Assembly: GCA_016933815.1 (NCBI GenBank)
Contig: JAFGAF010000363.1
Coordinates: 1 to 36,606 of the forward strand
DNA: 36,606 nt
DNA from: Prolixibacteraceae bacterium
GTDB lineage: Bacteria > Bacteroidota > Bacteroidia > Bacteroidales > Prolixibacteraceae
Direction: 5' to 3'
The position numbers and the translations under genes were made by a program. This document shows, piece by piece, positions 17,266-26,933 of this stretch; positions within the stretch are counted from its first letter, which is position 1, and the number at the start of each line of letters is the position of its first letter. A model generated the notes under the pieces. The model did no database searches, was not told the DNA's origin, and saw only the letters and a program-made list of their open reading frames with translations.

Positions 17266-20200
17266 ATGAAGTTAAAACTTTTACTTTTAATGCTATTGGT
17301 GGCTTCGGCAACAGTGTTTGCCCAGCCTTACCGTAACTTAATTATTTCGGAAGTAAGGATGGACGATCATCACCATTCTTATATTGAGCTCTGCAACATG
17401 GGTACCGAACCAATAAATCTTAAAGATTTTGAAGTAGGCTCAATTTCACCTTGGGCTGATCCTTTTGTGCCCGGCACTTCTTTCACTATGCTTCACGACA
17501 AAGTTTTACAACCAGGCGAAACTTTCTTAATTGCTACAGTACGCGACTGGGTTAAAAAAATGTCGTTTGTTAAACCGCAAGATTTTGCTCCGCTAACCAA
17601 AGAGGATATATGGAAAAAAGCCGACATGCAGTTGCATGTTTACGAGTCGCCTTCGGAAAATTATCCCGAAGTACCCGACAGCGTAAGTGTAGGAGGAGGA
17701 GCACTAACAACATGGGGTGGCTCATATTGCTTTTACCTTCGCCATCACTTTGTTGATCCCGGAACTATGCAAAAAGACTCAGTGGTAGTTGATGCTGTTA
17801 ACGGTATTTTCACCGGCGAAAACGGCCGCCGTCCCAATGGAGACGCCAGCGATGTTGCCGGTATGGCCAGAGGTACTTACTTAGCTGTTTTGGTACGTAA
17901 ATTCAACGTAACAACAGGTAGCGGCGGTACCGAAGACTGGGAAATCACCCGTGGTCTCGATATCGAAGACTCAGAATGGTTGCCTATTCCTTTCTTGGTA
18001 GGTCATTTCGAACCAGGTCGCAAAGCTTTCTGGACATTAAAAGAACACGGCGATTTCAGAATTAACGAGCAAACCATTAAATCGAATACAATTGATATTG
18101 ATTGGACAAATATGACCATGACCGCTGAATGGGGCGTGCGCAATATGGACTCAATCATGAACGAATTCGATTATGCTCCGGGTGTAGGCTGGGGCTATAA
18201 ATTGGCACCAAGCAAAGAAGATTCAGCTTTCACTTCGGTACGCACCGGCGACGAGCTTACGCTTTACGCAACTGGTAACCAACTCGACATTTTCAATTTT
18301 AAAATTATTGCATTACCTCCAACCGACGATGACAACAGGGTTATCCCAAAAATGACCTACGGCGGCCCAGGCAACTGGTACACTCAGTTTGAAGTGACTG
18401 AAGACATGCCGGGAATGGACACCATTAACGAAGTAGGTTACCAAACCCGTGTTGACTCACTGTTGAAGTACCTCGAAAAACCCGACCAAGCTTCTTGGGA
18501 AATTGTTTTCGTTGACGGAGTTGAACGTCCCGACCTTGTACGCGGCGACATACTGAAAGTAACTTCGGCCAAAGGTACTGCTAAAGAGTACTTTATCAAT
18601 GTTGAAGATTATTTGCCTAACGACAATGCTAATTTAAGCTCAATTACCTGGCCCGATATGCCCGAAGACATGAAAGGCATCTTAGGATGGGTAGGCGACA
18701 CCATTCCAACATTCTCGCCAACAAAACTCAGTTATGTGCTCAAATTACCTGTCGAAACACAAGGCATACCTGCTTTGGTTGCAAAAGCCGAAGATCCCGA
18801 TGCCGATATCGAAGTTGAAAGGGCAAAATCACTTGCAGGTTCAACTCCCGACCGTACAACCAAATTCCATGTAACAGCCGAAGACGGCATTGAGAAACAA
18901 ACCTATGCTGTTACTCTCGAAAAAGAAAAAGACCTTAGCTCGGCAAAAACATTTAGTGCTGAACCATTTATCTCGCAATTTGTATTCCGCGCCAACTGGC
19001 ACCAATTCTTTATCGAAATTGTAAACCCTGGCACCGAACCGCTCGATTTAAGGAACTACTGTATTGTTCGTAGTGGTGATCAAGACCCACAAAATGCAAT
19101 TACTGTTAGTTCGGGTGTTGATGATTTTGCTAACCGTTACTCGCGCTACGTGCCCGGTTATATTTGGCAAGACGAAACCGACTGGGCAGTTCAACCTTCG
19201 ATTTTGGTTCCCGACGTTAGCGTTAACCCAATTGTTCAACCTGGCGATGTATTCGTATTAGCTTGGGCACACGACAACTACGACAACGGTGCTCCTACAC
19301 GTATGTGGGAAAACTTCGACGAAATTGATGTGAACTTCAAAAACGAATTTAACCCTTGGGGTATTGAATTTGGCGACGACGATATGGCCAACTATGAAAA
19401 CGTTATGGGCGGATGGTACAACAACTCGTGGATTTTGTACAAAATAACCAACGACTCGGTTCTTAACGGTTTAAAACCATTAACCGATCCGAACGACGCT
19501 ACTCCGCTCGATGTTATTGGACATTGTAATCTTCAGGTTTTCGACCAAATTGAAGGTAAAACTTACGATCAAAACTCAGGTTTGAAAAGAAGGCCCGAAA
19601 TCCAATACGGTAACACAACTCCTGGCGGATCGTTTGGCGACGGCACCGAAGGCACTTCGGAATGGTTTTACACCACATCGGGGTACTGGGATGCTTTAGG
19701 CTTCGGCTGGCCAACCAACAACTACATGAACAGCGATGGCATTGGATCGCACGATTTCGACCCAATTACCATTTACTATTCAACCGTTGTTTCGGGTGTT
19801 TACATTGTTAGCGAAGGCTACTCAATGAACGAAACCATCAAAGGACCTGAGCCGGGTATTACCATCGACGATTTCCTTATCAACATTGTAAAACTCGACG
19901 AAGGACAAACGCTTACCATGAAACGCGGCGAAACTGTTTTAACAGGTGCCGATATTCTTGAGAATGGCGATGTACTTGAAGTAGAAGCAGCTCAGCCCGA
20001 ATTGGGTCAAACCGAAAAGAACAAGAGTGCTTATACAATCGAAGTTAAAGAAGGCGCATTGGATAACGATGCTACGCTTACATCTACTACTTACGAAATC
20101 ACCATCGATGGCGAAACCGCTATTATTGCAGGCATTGCTCCTAACACCAAGCTTATTGATGTTTACAACAATGTTACTGCTCCTGCAACAGTTGCCCAGT

Positions 20201-21129
20201 TCAACGCAATTTTCGAAAATGGTGAATATGCACCATTCAAAATGTTGAACTTCGACACTGTGTATGTTGATGTTATGGCTACTGAGAAAATCCTTTTCGA
20301 AGTTGTAGCTCAGGATATGGTAACCAAAATAACCTATCAGCTCGACCTTGAAAGCTCATCGTCGGATGCATACGTGCTTTCTAATGTTTTCCTTGTTGAT
20401 CAGGAATCTTCAGAAATAACAATGATCCCCGACGGAACAAGCGCTCAATCTTTATTAAGCTTCCTAATTCCTGCCCCGGGTGCAACTGTTGAACTTCAGA
20501 ACAAAGCAGGCCAAGTAAGAACCGACGGTTCGGTTTACATCGATGACAAAGTTGTGGTTACTGCCGAAGATGGTACTACAACAAAAACTTACAGCATTAA
20601 GCTTGTAAACTACATACGTAACCATCGCATGGCCAATTTGTACTCCGAATTGTTCACTATTAACCAAAAATCGGGAAGGATCTCAATAACCGGAACTTTC
20701 TCGCTTGACCAATTTGCCGATAATGTTTACACATCGTACGATGCTTCTTATGTTATCATAGGTGCCGACGGAAACGAAAAAACATCGGGCAATATCGAAG
20801 GCGGCGATAAGGCTGTTGTAACTTCGTTTGATGGAACTGTTACCAAAACTTACAGCATTGTAGTTAAACTTGGTTTCGACGAAGTTAACAAAGGAGTTGA
20901 CCAAATAAGTGTTTATCCAAACCCAACAAATGGTTTGATCAACATTTCGGGTATCGAAGCCGGACAAAACATCCGTGTATTCAACTACAATGGCCGCAAC
21001 ATTACATTTACTACCGCACAATCTGACACCGAAGTTATTTCGTTGGAAGAATATCCTGCAGGCATGTACTTGATTGTTGTTGACAATGGCTTGAGAGTGA
21101 TCAGCAAATCGAGAATTATCAAAAAATAA
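17266..21129 (+). CDS. Large T9SS-exported surface protein with two lamin-tail-like domains and repeated beta-sandwich modules
   Basis: The product has 1287 residues. A signal peptide (MKLKLLLLMLLVASATVFAQ) leads into a lamin-tail-like domain (LIISEVRMDDHHHSYIELCN). A second one starts near residue 565 (FIEIVNPGTEPLDLRNYCIV). Between them near 450-555 is a cadherin-like beta-sandwich segment ending FHVTAEDGIEKQTYAVTL. From about 840 to 1205 four modules of 80-100 residues follow; the last two each finish with a DGTxTKTYSI strand. The C-terminus (ISVYPNPTNGLINISG to SRIIKK) is a type A T9SS sorting domain, so the protein is secreted through the outer membrane and probably anchored to the surface. 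No catalytic motif was seen, so an adhesive or structural role is the best guess. It is transcribed away from the HTCS. A strong terminator follows. Confidence 0.9.
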   Translation: MKLKLLLLMLLVASATVFAQPYRNLIISEVRMDDHHHSYIELCNMGTEPINLKDFEVGSISPWADPFVPGTSFTMLHDKVLQPGETFLIATVRDWVKKMSFVKPQDFAPLTKEDIWKKADMQLHVYESPSENYPEVPDSVSVGGGALTTWGGSYCFYLRHHFVDPGTMQKDSVVVDAVNGIFTGENGRRPNGDASDVAGMARGTYLAVLVRKFNVTTGSGGTEDWEITRGLDIEDSEWLPIPFLVGHFEPGRKAFWTLKEHGDFRINEQTIKSNTIDIDWTNMTMTAEWGVRNMDSIMNEFDYAPGVGWGYKLAPSKEDSAFTSVRTGDELTLYATGNQLDIFNFKIIALPPTDDDNRVIPKMTYGGPGNWYTQFEVTEDMPGMDTINEVGYQTRVDSLLKYLEKPDQASWEIVFVDGVERPDLVRGDILKVTSAKGTAKEYFINVEDYLPNDNANLSSITWPDMPEDMKGILGWVGDTIPTFSPTKLSYVLKLPVETQGIPALVAKAEDPDADIEVERAKSLAGSTPDRTTKFHVTAEDGIEKQTYAVTLEKEKDLSSAKTFSAEPFISQFVFRANWHQFFIEIVNPGTEPLDLRNYCIVRSGDQDPQNAITVSSGVDDFANRYSRYVPGYIWQDETDWAVQPSILVPDVSVNPIVQPGDVFVLAWAHDNYDNGAPTRMWENFDEIDVNFKNEFNPWGIEFGDDDMANYENVMGGWYNNSWILYKITNDSVLNGLKPLTDPNDATPLDVIGHCNLQVFDQIEGKTYDQNSGLKRRPEIQYGNTTPGGSFGDGTEGTSEWFYTTSGYWDALGFGWPTNNYMNSDGIGSHDFDPITIYYSTVVSGVYIVSEGYSMNETIKGPEPGITIDDFLINIVKLDEGQTLTMKRGETVLTGADILENGDVLEVEAAQPELGQTEKNKSAYTIEVKEGALDNDATLTSTTYEITIDGETAIIAGIAPNTKLIDVYNNVTAPATVAQFNAIFENGEYAPFKMLNFDTVYVDVMATEKILFEVVAQDMVTKITYQLDLESSSSDAYVLSNVFLVDQESSEITMIPDGTSAQSLLSFLIPAPGATVELQNKAGQVRTDGSVYIDDKVVVTAEDGTTTKTYSIKLVNYIRNHRMANLYSELFTINQKSGRISITGTFSLDQFADNVYTSYDASYVIIGADGNEKTSGNIEGGDKAVVTSFDGTVTKTYSIVVKLGFDEVNKGVDQISVYPNPTNGLINISGIEAGQNIRVFNYNGRNITFTTAQSDTEVISLEEYPAGMYLIVVDNGLRVISKSRIIKK

Positions 21130-21145
21130 TTGCTGAAAATGCATT

Positions 21146-21181
21146 AAAAAAGGACTGTTCGTTTTGAACAGTCCTTTTTTT
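21146..21181. terminator. Bidirectional intrinsic terminator between convergent genes
   Basis: AAAAAAGGACTGTTC (21146-21160) pairs perfectly with GAACAGTCCTTTTTT (21166-21180) around a GTTTT loop. A T-run follows on both strands. It sits 17 bp after the stop of the T9SS protein gene and 17 bp after the stop of the transporter gene on the other strand, so it can end transcription from both sides. Confidence 0.93.
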
Positions 21182-21197
21182 GTGATATAAAACCAAT

Positions 21198-22148
21198 CTA
21201 TTCTTCTTCGACACAAACCTCGCCTAATACTAACTTTTCGATAGTTTTATAACTCACAAACAAAACGAATAAAACAACTACAATAATTCCTACCCACGAA
21301 GCATACAAATACGCAATTTGACCCGAAATACTGTAAGCCAATACCGATGCTATGGTTAAAGCATCGAGCGGAAAAATGAAGGCCCACCACGAAATAAAGA
21401 ACTTAATGTTCCTAAAGCTTTTCCATAAAAACACCAATAAAAAAGCAAAGAAATAGGCGATATTCAACAAGAATATCCCCAACAAATCCCATTGCATGGT
21501 AATTTTATAATAAGCAATAAAACCAACTGCCGGTGGAGCCAATAATATAAACAATGTAGGTATAAACTTTTGTGGCATCTGATCGTGAAAAACTACACGG
21601 TTCAGAAAGATGGTAAACAACACGATCCAGAAGAATGCACCAACCGAAAAGAAAAAGAACGAGATACTTACAGGCAAAAACTCGACACCCATTACCGGTA
21701 TAACAATATTGCCAACAACAGGAATGAACCACGCGGGACTAAACGTGTGTATCTCGAAATTGTGCTGTATCCAAAACCTGATGGTATGTAACATTAAGTA
21801 CGCATGCAAAATGGCCCCAATCCACCATAAAATTTCCGACACTGAATTACTCACCGGATGAAAAGCAACCGACAGAAGCAAAAACGATATAGATATGGTT
21901 GAAAAGAAATTAATACGGATACGATGCTTAAAATCGGCTAGCACTGCCTCGCGAAACATTATAAATTTAAGGATATAAAAAACCGCGATAACAACAAATA
22001 TTAAACTAACTGTTACCAACATCGATAAATACGACCAATTAGGCAACCAATTGTGCTCGGCAAATTTCTGCAAAACAATTGTAAAGCCACTTAAGCCCAT
22101 AACAATTGCAAACATGGTTATTGGGAAATTTTTAATCTTGTATTCCAT
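21198..22148 (-). CDS. SLAC1/TehA-family (tellurite-resistance/dicarboxylate transporter) inner-membrane protein
   Basis: The 316-residue product is almost wholly hydrophobic, with about ten membrane helices as in the SLAC1/TehA/Mae1 family of anion channels and transporters. Family-like segments are the N-terminal FPITMFAIVMGLSGFTIVL, PAWFIPVVGNIVIPVMG, LLAPPAVGFIAY and WWAFIFPLDALTIASVLAY. The known members pass small anions or dicarboxylates; the substrate here cannot be told from sequence. The tail is acidic (GEVCVEEE). It stands alone between a shared terminator and the terminator of the upstream TPR lipoprotein gene. Confidence 0.85.
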   Translation of the reverse strand: MEYKIKNFPITMFAIVMGLSGFTIVLQKFAEHNWLPNWSYLSMLVTVSLIFVVIAVFYILKFIMFREAVLADFKHRIRINFFSTISISFLLLSVAFHPVSNSVSEILWWIGAILHAYLMLHTIRFWIQHNFEIHTFSPAWFIPVVGNIVIPVMGVEFLPVSISFFFFSVGAFFWIVLFTIFLNRVVFHDQMPQKFIPTLFILLAPPAVGFIAYYKITMQWDLLGIFLLNIAYFFAFLLVFLWKSFRNIKFFISWWAFIFPLDALTIASVLAYSISGQIAYLYASWVGIIVVVLFVLFVSYKTIEKLVLGEVCVEEE

Positions 22149-22220
22149 AGCTTCGAATATTAATTTTTGGCGAAACTAGGTCATTACATTAAAATGTTTT
22201 GTACCAAAAATCACGCACAC

Positions 22221-22248
22221 AAAAAAAGGGAGCCTAAAAAGACTCCCC
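22221..22248 (-). terminator. Intrinsic terminator of the TPR lipoprotein gene
   Basis: On the minus strand GGGAG...CTCCC forms a hairpin (bases 22228-22247, with a short inner AG/CT pairing) followed directly by seven T residues. It lies 26 bp after the stop codon at 22274. Confidence 0.85.
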
Positions 22249-22273
22249 TAATAAAATATTATGAAAAAATAAA

Positions 22274-24025
22274 TTATTCAACAATTGCTTTAAAGCTTGG
22301 GCTTTCGAAATACTTTGCAAATTCGAGATCGGTTTTTGCAGCAGCTTTCATTGCAGGCTCTTTTTTGATTGCCGAAGTTAAGCTTTCAATCATCAAGCTT
22401 TCTTTGGCAGTACGTGCGCCAACTACAGCTTTAAGGTAGTCGATCATTGCACATTCGGCAGTACAAGCATCCAACGATTTAAGTGCACCGTTGTTGTCGC
22501 CGGCTAAAATTTTAGCTAAAGCAGCATTAGGTTTATTGCAGTCGCCAAAATATTTAACTGCTTTATCGTACTCGGCACGTGTAATGCTAACAATACCCAT
22601 GTTGTAATCAACTTGTTTGCCAACACCCGAAGCAGCCGAAAATAATTCTTTTGCTTTATTGACATCACCTGCTTTAAGTGCAATAACGCCCAAGTTGTTT
22701 TGTATAATTGGGTTGTTGTTGTCCAACTGATCGGCCTTTTCGAAATTTTTAGCAGCAGCATCAAATTCGCCTTTCATAACCTGAACCATACCTAGGTTGT
22801 TGAAACCCCTCCAGTCGTTTTCGAATTGCTTGCTGAAAGCATTGTAGAAAGCTTCTTTTTTAGCAAGGTCATCGGTAAGTTCGGCAGCATAAATCAGTTC
22901 GGCCTGGTTCAACGATTTAGGATCGTTTTGAGCAGCAGCCAAAAGTTCTTCGTCGGTTTTACCAATCAAATCGATATTTGCCATGAATTTGGCACGACGC
23001 AATTCAGGAAGAATTTCATCAGCAACAGCCGAGAAAGCTTGCGATAAGTTACGGATTTCTTTTTCGCGTACTTCAGGATCGGTGTACATTGCCAAAACAC
23101 GTAAAATAAGTTCTTTATCTTGGATAGATGATTTCTCCATCAATTTCTGGAAACCTTCCCAATCTTCAGCAGTGTATTTTGTTTTAACATTTGCTTCAAT
23201 ACCGGCTTTTTTCAATTCTTTGTTCAGGTATTCAGCAGCCGAAGTTTCACGTTTTTTCGAAAGCTTTTCGTTCCAGTCCAATTCACCATCGGGCGAAGCG
23301 TAAGCCGAAACTTCAAGTGCTTTCAATTCTTTGCGATCGTTGGCATTGGCATCTTGAGCATACTCGTTAAAAGCTTTCACATCGTCCGATTTCAACTCTT
23401 CGCCACGTAAGTGCGAGCTGTTGATCAGATAATGAATGTCGGCCATAAACTCATCGGGCACAACACGTTGGAAAGGATCGATAGCAGGATCGTACTTGCC
23501 GCTTGTGTTTTCTTCTTTTTGAATACCCACTACAGCCATACCGCTTTTGTTAACCAACTCGGAAGTAGCAATTACGCCATCGGCAATCTTAATGGGTTCA
23601 AAATCTAAAGCAGAAGCACCTTTTTGAGCAACAATGCGAACTTCAAGTTCCGACATTTTCATTGCTTCTTCATAAGGAAGTGCTCCTTCTACTTTAAAAT
23701 TACCACCTTCGGTAAAAGTGATTACAGCATTATTTGCTGTTACGCTCTCACCCTGTAGTTTAATTTCGGGATAGGCTTTTTCGCCACCTTCGTATTTAAC
23801 AACAGGAGTAACGGTTATTGTTGCTTTTTTTACGAAATACTTTTCAGGTATTTGGCCTTCAACAGCAACTTTTACTTGACCAGCATGTGCTTCGAGCACT
23901 TCGGGTGTTACCTCCCATTTAATTTGGTCAGCATTTTTTTTCATCTTTTTAATACTGGCACAACTGCTAAATAGCAGTAATACAGAGGCAAACAATACGA
24001 TAACTTTAAAATTGTTTTTCTTCAT
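22274..24025 (-). CDS. TPR-containing lipoprotein with OmpA-like segment
   Basis: The start was moved to 24025 (MKKNNFKVIVLFASVLLLFSSC, lipid Cys22), since the ORF-track start is an implausible GTG with no signal peptide. The product has 583 residues. After the lipobox comes a beta-rich domain (WEVTPEVLEAHAGQVKVAVEG to about residue 170). A middle region follows with ALEVSAYASPDGELDWNEKLS and KKRETSAAEYL, which resembles the peptidoglycan-binding OmpA fold. At the C-terminal side are tetratricopeptide repeats (WRGFNNLGMVQVMKGEFDAAAKNFEKA, IQNNLGVIALKAGDVNKAKELF). I recall similar lipoproteins in Bacteroidales but know no fixed function; a periplasmic scaffold linking the outer membrane to the cell wall is inferred. 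It has its own candidate promoter and terminator. Confidence 0.82.
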   Translation of the reverse strand: MKKNNFKVIVLFASVLLLFSSCASIKKMKKNADQIKWEVTPEVLEAHAGQVKVAVEGQIPEKYFVKKATITVTPVVKYEGGEKAYPEIKLQGESVTANNAVITFTEGGNFKVEGALPYEEAMKMSELEVRIVAQKGASALDFEPIKIADGVIATSELVNKSGMAVVGIQKEENTSGKYDPAIDPFQRVVPDEFMADIHYLINSSHLRGEELKSDDVKAFNEYAQDANANDRKELKALEVSAYASPDGELDWNEKLSKKRETSAAEYLNKELKKAGIEANVKTKYTAEDWEGFQKLMEKSSIQDKELILRVLAMYTDPEVREKEIRNLSQAFSAVADEILPELRRAKFMANIDLIGKTDEELLAAAQNDPKSLNQAELIYAAELTDDLAKKEAFYNAFSKQFENDWRGFNNLGMVQVMKGEFDAAAKNFEKADQLDNNNPIIQNNLGVIALKAGDVNKAKELFSAASGVGKQVDYNMGIVSITRAEYDKAVKYFGDCNKPNAALAKILAGDNNGALKSLDACTAECAMIDYLKAVVGARTAKESLMIESLTSAIKKEPAMKAAAKTDLEFAKYFESPSFKAIVE

Positions 24026-24071
24026 GACGGACACATTATTATATATTTTAAACATATTTTCACTATTATTA

Positions 24072-24101
24072 CAAAAATAGCAATGTTTTTTTAACCAGAA
24101 A
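24072..24101 (-). promoter_or_regulatory. Candidate promoter of the TPR lipoprotein gene
   Basis: On the minus strand TTTC is followed after 18 bp by TATTTTTG, close to the Bacteroidota -33/-7 layout. It lies about 47 bp before the start codon at 24025, which suggests that the lipoprotein is transcribed separately from the upstream kinase gene. Confidence 0.5.
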
Positions 24102-24120
24102 GCTAATTTGTGAAAAATTA

Positions 24121-24750
24121 TCACATGATAAGCCTTGTTATTCCATATTTATACTCATTTTCGAGTATTAAACTACATAGTTTTTCATAATGATTACGAT
24201 CATTCACAAAGTCGATTTGGTTGGTATCGATTATTAAAACAGGAAACTCACTTTGTTGTTTGAAATAACTAAAATAAGCCTGACTGATTTTTTCGAGGTA
24301 ATCATCGGGGATATTTTGTTCGTAATTGCGCCCCCTTTTAGCTATTTGATTTTGCAGGTTTTGGGTCGATTTATGCAAATAAACATACAAATCGGGCCTT
24401 GGCAAACGCGAATAAATTATATCAAAAAACTTTCGATATAACTTATACTCATCGTCGCTTAAAGTAACACTCGAAAAAATCAACGATTTCATGAAAAAAT
24501 AATCGGCCACAGCAAAATCCTTAAACAAATTTCGGTTTTGCAACTCACTCATTAGCTGAGAATAGCGCTCGGCCATAAACGACATTTCCAAGGTAAAAGC
24601 ATAGGCTTTCGGATCGGCGTAGAACTTTTCCAGAAATGGATTGTCGGCAAACGCTTCGCCAACAAACTGCGCATTGTAGTCCTCGCTGATCATTTTTGCC
24701 AATGTAGTTTTACCGGCTCCAATATTTCCTTCAATTACAAGAAAATTCAC
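24121..24750 (-). CDS. Deoxynucleoside kinase (deoxyadenosine/deoxyguanosine/deoxycytidine kinase family)
   Basis: The enzyme phosphorylates deoxynucleosides with ATP for salvage into DNA precursors. The P-loop GNIGAGKTT is at residues 8-16. Further family marks are MSFMAERYSQ, RLPRPDLYVYLH and the arginine-rich lid RGRNYEQ followed by DDYLEKISQAYFSYF. The length (209 residues) is normal for bacterial members. Which base it prefers cannot be read from the motifs. The start codon is 2 bp after the prolyl oligopeptidase stop, so the two genes are very probably co-transcribed. Confidence 0.92.
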   Translation of the reverse strand: MNFLVIEGNIGAGKTTLAKMISEDYNAQFVGEAFADNPFLEKFYADPKAYAFTLEMSFMAERYSQLMSELQNRNLFKDFAVADYFFMKSLIFSSVTLSDDEYKLYRKFFDIIYSRLPRPDLYVYLHKSTQNLQNQIAKRGRNYEQNIPDDYLEKISQAYFSYFKQQSEFPVLIIDTNQIDFVNDRNHYEKLCSLILENEYKYGITRLIM

Positions 24751-24752
24751 TT

Positions 24753-26870
24753 TTACTTTGTACTTTTTTTAGGTTTGATACCGGTATGATAAAATACAAA
24801 AGCATACATATCGGTCATTTCTTCAATCACTTTTGCAGTTGGTTTTCCGCTGCCATGCCCTGCTTTCACATCAATGCGTATGAGTGTTGGTAGCTTACCG
24901 GTATTTAACTCCTGAACACGCGAAATGTATTTAAATGAATGTGCCGGAACAACCCTATCGTCGTGATCGGCTGTTGTTACCATTATAGCAGGATAATCCT
25001 GCGCTTTTACATTATGAACAGGAGAATAGGCGTATAAATATTTAAACATTTCCTCGCTATCGTCGGAACGGCCATAGTCGGTAGCCCAGGCATAACCAAT
25101 GGTAAACTGGTGATAACGCAACATGTCCATCACCCCAACAGCGGGCAAAGCTACTTTAAATAAATCGGGGCGTTGGTTGGTTACAGCTCCCACAAGCAAA
25201 CCGCCGTTTGATCCTCCCCTAATTGCCAACTGATCGGAGTTGGTATAACCTGCATCAATTAAATGTTCGGCGGCTGCAATAAAATCGTCGAAAACATTTT
25301 GTTTCTTTAATAGTGTGCCTGCTTTGTGCCATTGCTCACCATATTCTCCTCCTCCGCGAATATTGGCCACAGCATACACTCCTCCATTTTCGATGTAATA
25401 TATTACCGAAGTTGAAAAACCAGGGGTTAAGCTGATGTTGAACCCACCATAACCATACAACATGGCTGGATTTTTCCCATTCAACTCAATCCCTTTTTTG
25501 TGCACAATAAACATAGGGATTTGAGTTCCATCCTTGCTGGTGAAAAATTCCTGTTTTACAATGAAGTCGTCGGGATTGAATTTTACATCGGGCTGAAAGT
25601 ATATTTGCGACTCGCCCGTTTCGGTATTGTATTTAAATATAGTACCTGGCGTATTGTATGAGCTGTACGAGTAAAAAGCAGTGGTTCCGTTTTGTGTTCC
25701 GCTAATGCCACTGGCACTGCAAATACCTGGCAAATCGACATCACCAAGATATTTCCCAGAAACATCGAAAATTTGCATTTTGCTTTTGGCATCCTCCATG
25801 TACAAAGCGAAAAGTTTATTACCACAGAACGAAACTCCCTCAAGCGTATTTTCACTTTCGGGGATAATCACTGTCCAATTCGCTTCCATAGGATTGTTGA
25901 TATCGATGGCTACAACTCTGTATTTCGCAGCGCCTTTGTTGGTATTAACCAACACTTTACCGTCAATTACTTCAATAGGGATGTAATCGTTCTCGAACCC
26001 ATCGGCCAATTTTACAAATTCCGATTTCGGATTCGACAAATCTTTAATATACAAACCATTACCACTTGTCGACTCCGACTCGTTGAGGAACAAATACCTG
26101 CGGCTTTCGTCAACCCCGGCACCATACATGCGGTGTGGCATTTCGGCATTCGAAAAAATTAGTTCGTCGGCTGCCTGCGGGGTTCCATAACGGTGAAAAA
26201 ACACTTTTTGACCTTTGTTCGATTTCGACAATTCGCTGCCGGCCTCGGGTTGGTCGTAAGCACTATAAAAAAAGCCATCGTTGTAACACGATACTCCAGA
26301 GAATTTTACCCATTTGATATGATCGTCGAGCAGTTGTTGAGTAGCAATATCCATTACAAAAATCTCGTTCCAGTCGGAACCCGAGCGAGCAATTTTATAA
26401 ACCATGTATTTACCGCAAGGCGAAACATCCATACCCGAAAAAGCTACGGTTCCGTCGTCACTCAATTTATTCGGATCGAGCAAAACATAAGGTTCGCTGT
26501 CGATATCATCCATAGTGTAAAGAACACTTTGATTTTGAAGACCATCGTTTTTGAAAACGAACCACCTACCCGAAATATTAAAAGGCGAACCTGTTTTGGG
26601 ATAATCCCATAATTCGGTTAAACGCTGGTTAATTTGTTCGCGGTAAGGTAATTTCTCGAGATAATCGAAAGTCACTTTATTTTGAGCCTCGACCCAAGCT
26701 TTTGTTTCATCGGAGTTATCATCTTCGAGCCAACGATACGGATCTTCAACATCAACTCCAAAGTAGTTATCAACCACCTGATCTTTTCGTGTTTCGGGAT
26801 ACTGAACATCAGGCTTTTGCGTGCAACTAAATGCCATAACAACTGTAAGTGTAATAAGTAGGTTTTTCAT
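24753..26870 (-). CDS. Prolyl oligopeptidase family serine peptidase (S9A), lipoprotein
   Basis: The enzyme cuts short peptides after proline. The 705-residue protein begins MKNLLITLTVVMAFSC, a lipoprotein signal with lipid Cys16, so it acts in the periplasm or on an outer membrane leaflet. An N-terminal segment YPETRKDQVVDNYFGVDVEDPYRWLEDD is typical of S9A. The seven-bladed propeller follows, and the C-terminal alpha/beta-hydrolase carries the catalytic triad: Ser in RGGSNGGLLVG (near 553), Asp in DHDDRVVP (near 638) and His in KAGHGSGKP (near 670). All three residues are intact. The gene is followed after 2 bp by the deoxynucleoside kinase. Confidence 0.96.
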   Translation of the reverse strand: MKNLLITLTVVMAFSCTQKPDVQYPETRKDQVVDNYFGVDVEDPYRWLEDDNSDETKAWVEAQNKVTFDYLEKLPYREQINQRLTELWDYPKTGSPFNISGRWFVFKNDGLQNQSVLYTMDDIDSEPYVLLDPNKLSDDGTVAFSGMDVSPCGKYMVYKIARSGSDWNEIFVMDIATQQLLDDHIKWVKFSGVSCYNDGFFYSAYDQPEAGSELSKSNKGQKVFFHRYGTPQAADELIFSNAEMPHRMYGAGVDESRRYLFLNESESTSGNGLYIKDLSNPKSEFVKLADGFENDYIPIEVIDGKVLVNTNKGAAKYRVVAIDINNPMEANWTVIIPESENTLEGVSFCGNKLFALYMEDAKSKMQIFDVSGKYLGDVDLPGICSASGISGTQNGTTAFYSYSSYNTPGTIFKYNTETGESQIYFQPDVKFNPDDFIVKQEFFTSKDGTQIPMFIVHKKGIELNGKNPAMLYGYGGFNISLTPGFSTSVIYYIENGGVYAVANIRGGGEYGEQWHKAGTLLKKQNVFDDFIAAAEHLIDAGYTNSDQLAIRGGSNGGLLVGAVTNQRPDLFKVALPAVGVMDMLRYHQFTIGYAWATDYGRSDDSEEMFKYLYAYSPVHNVKAQDYPAIMVTTADHDDRVVPAHSFKYISRVQELNTGKLPTLIRIDVKAGHGSGKPTAKVIEEMTDMYAFVFYHTGIKPKKSTK

Positions 26871-26933
26871 TTGTTTGTATTTTTATGTCGTGCAGGCATA
26901 AAAGTACAATATAATTATATAGGTAGAAATAAT

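Noticed and set aside
24026-24124. ORF-track extension of the TPR lipoprotein to a GTG at 24124
   Set aside because: It would overlap the kinase stop and its candidate promoter, and would bury the lipoprotein signal 33 residues inside the protein.
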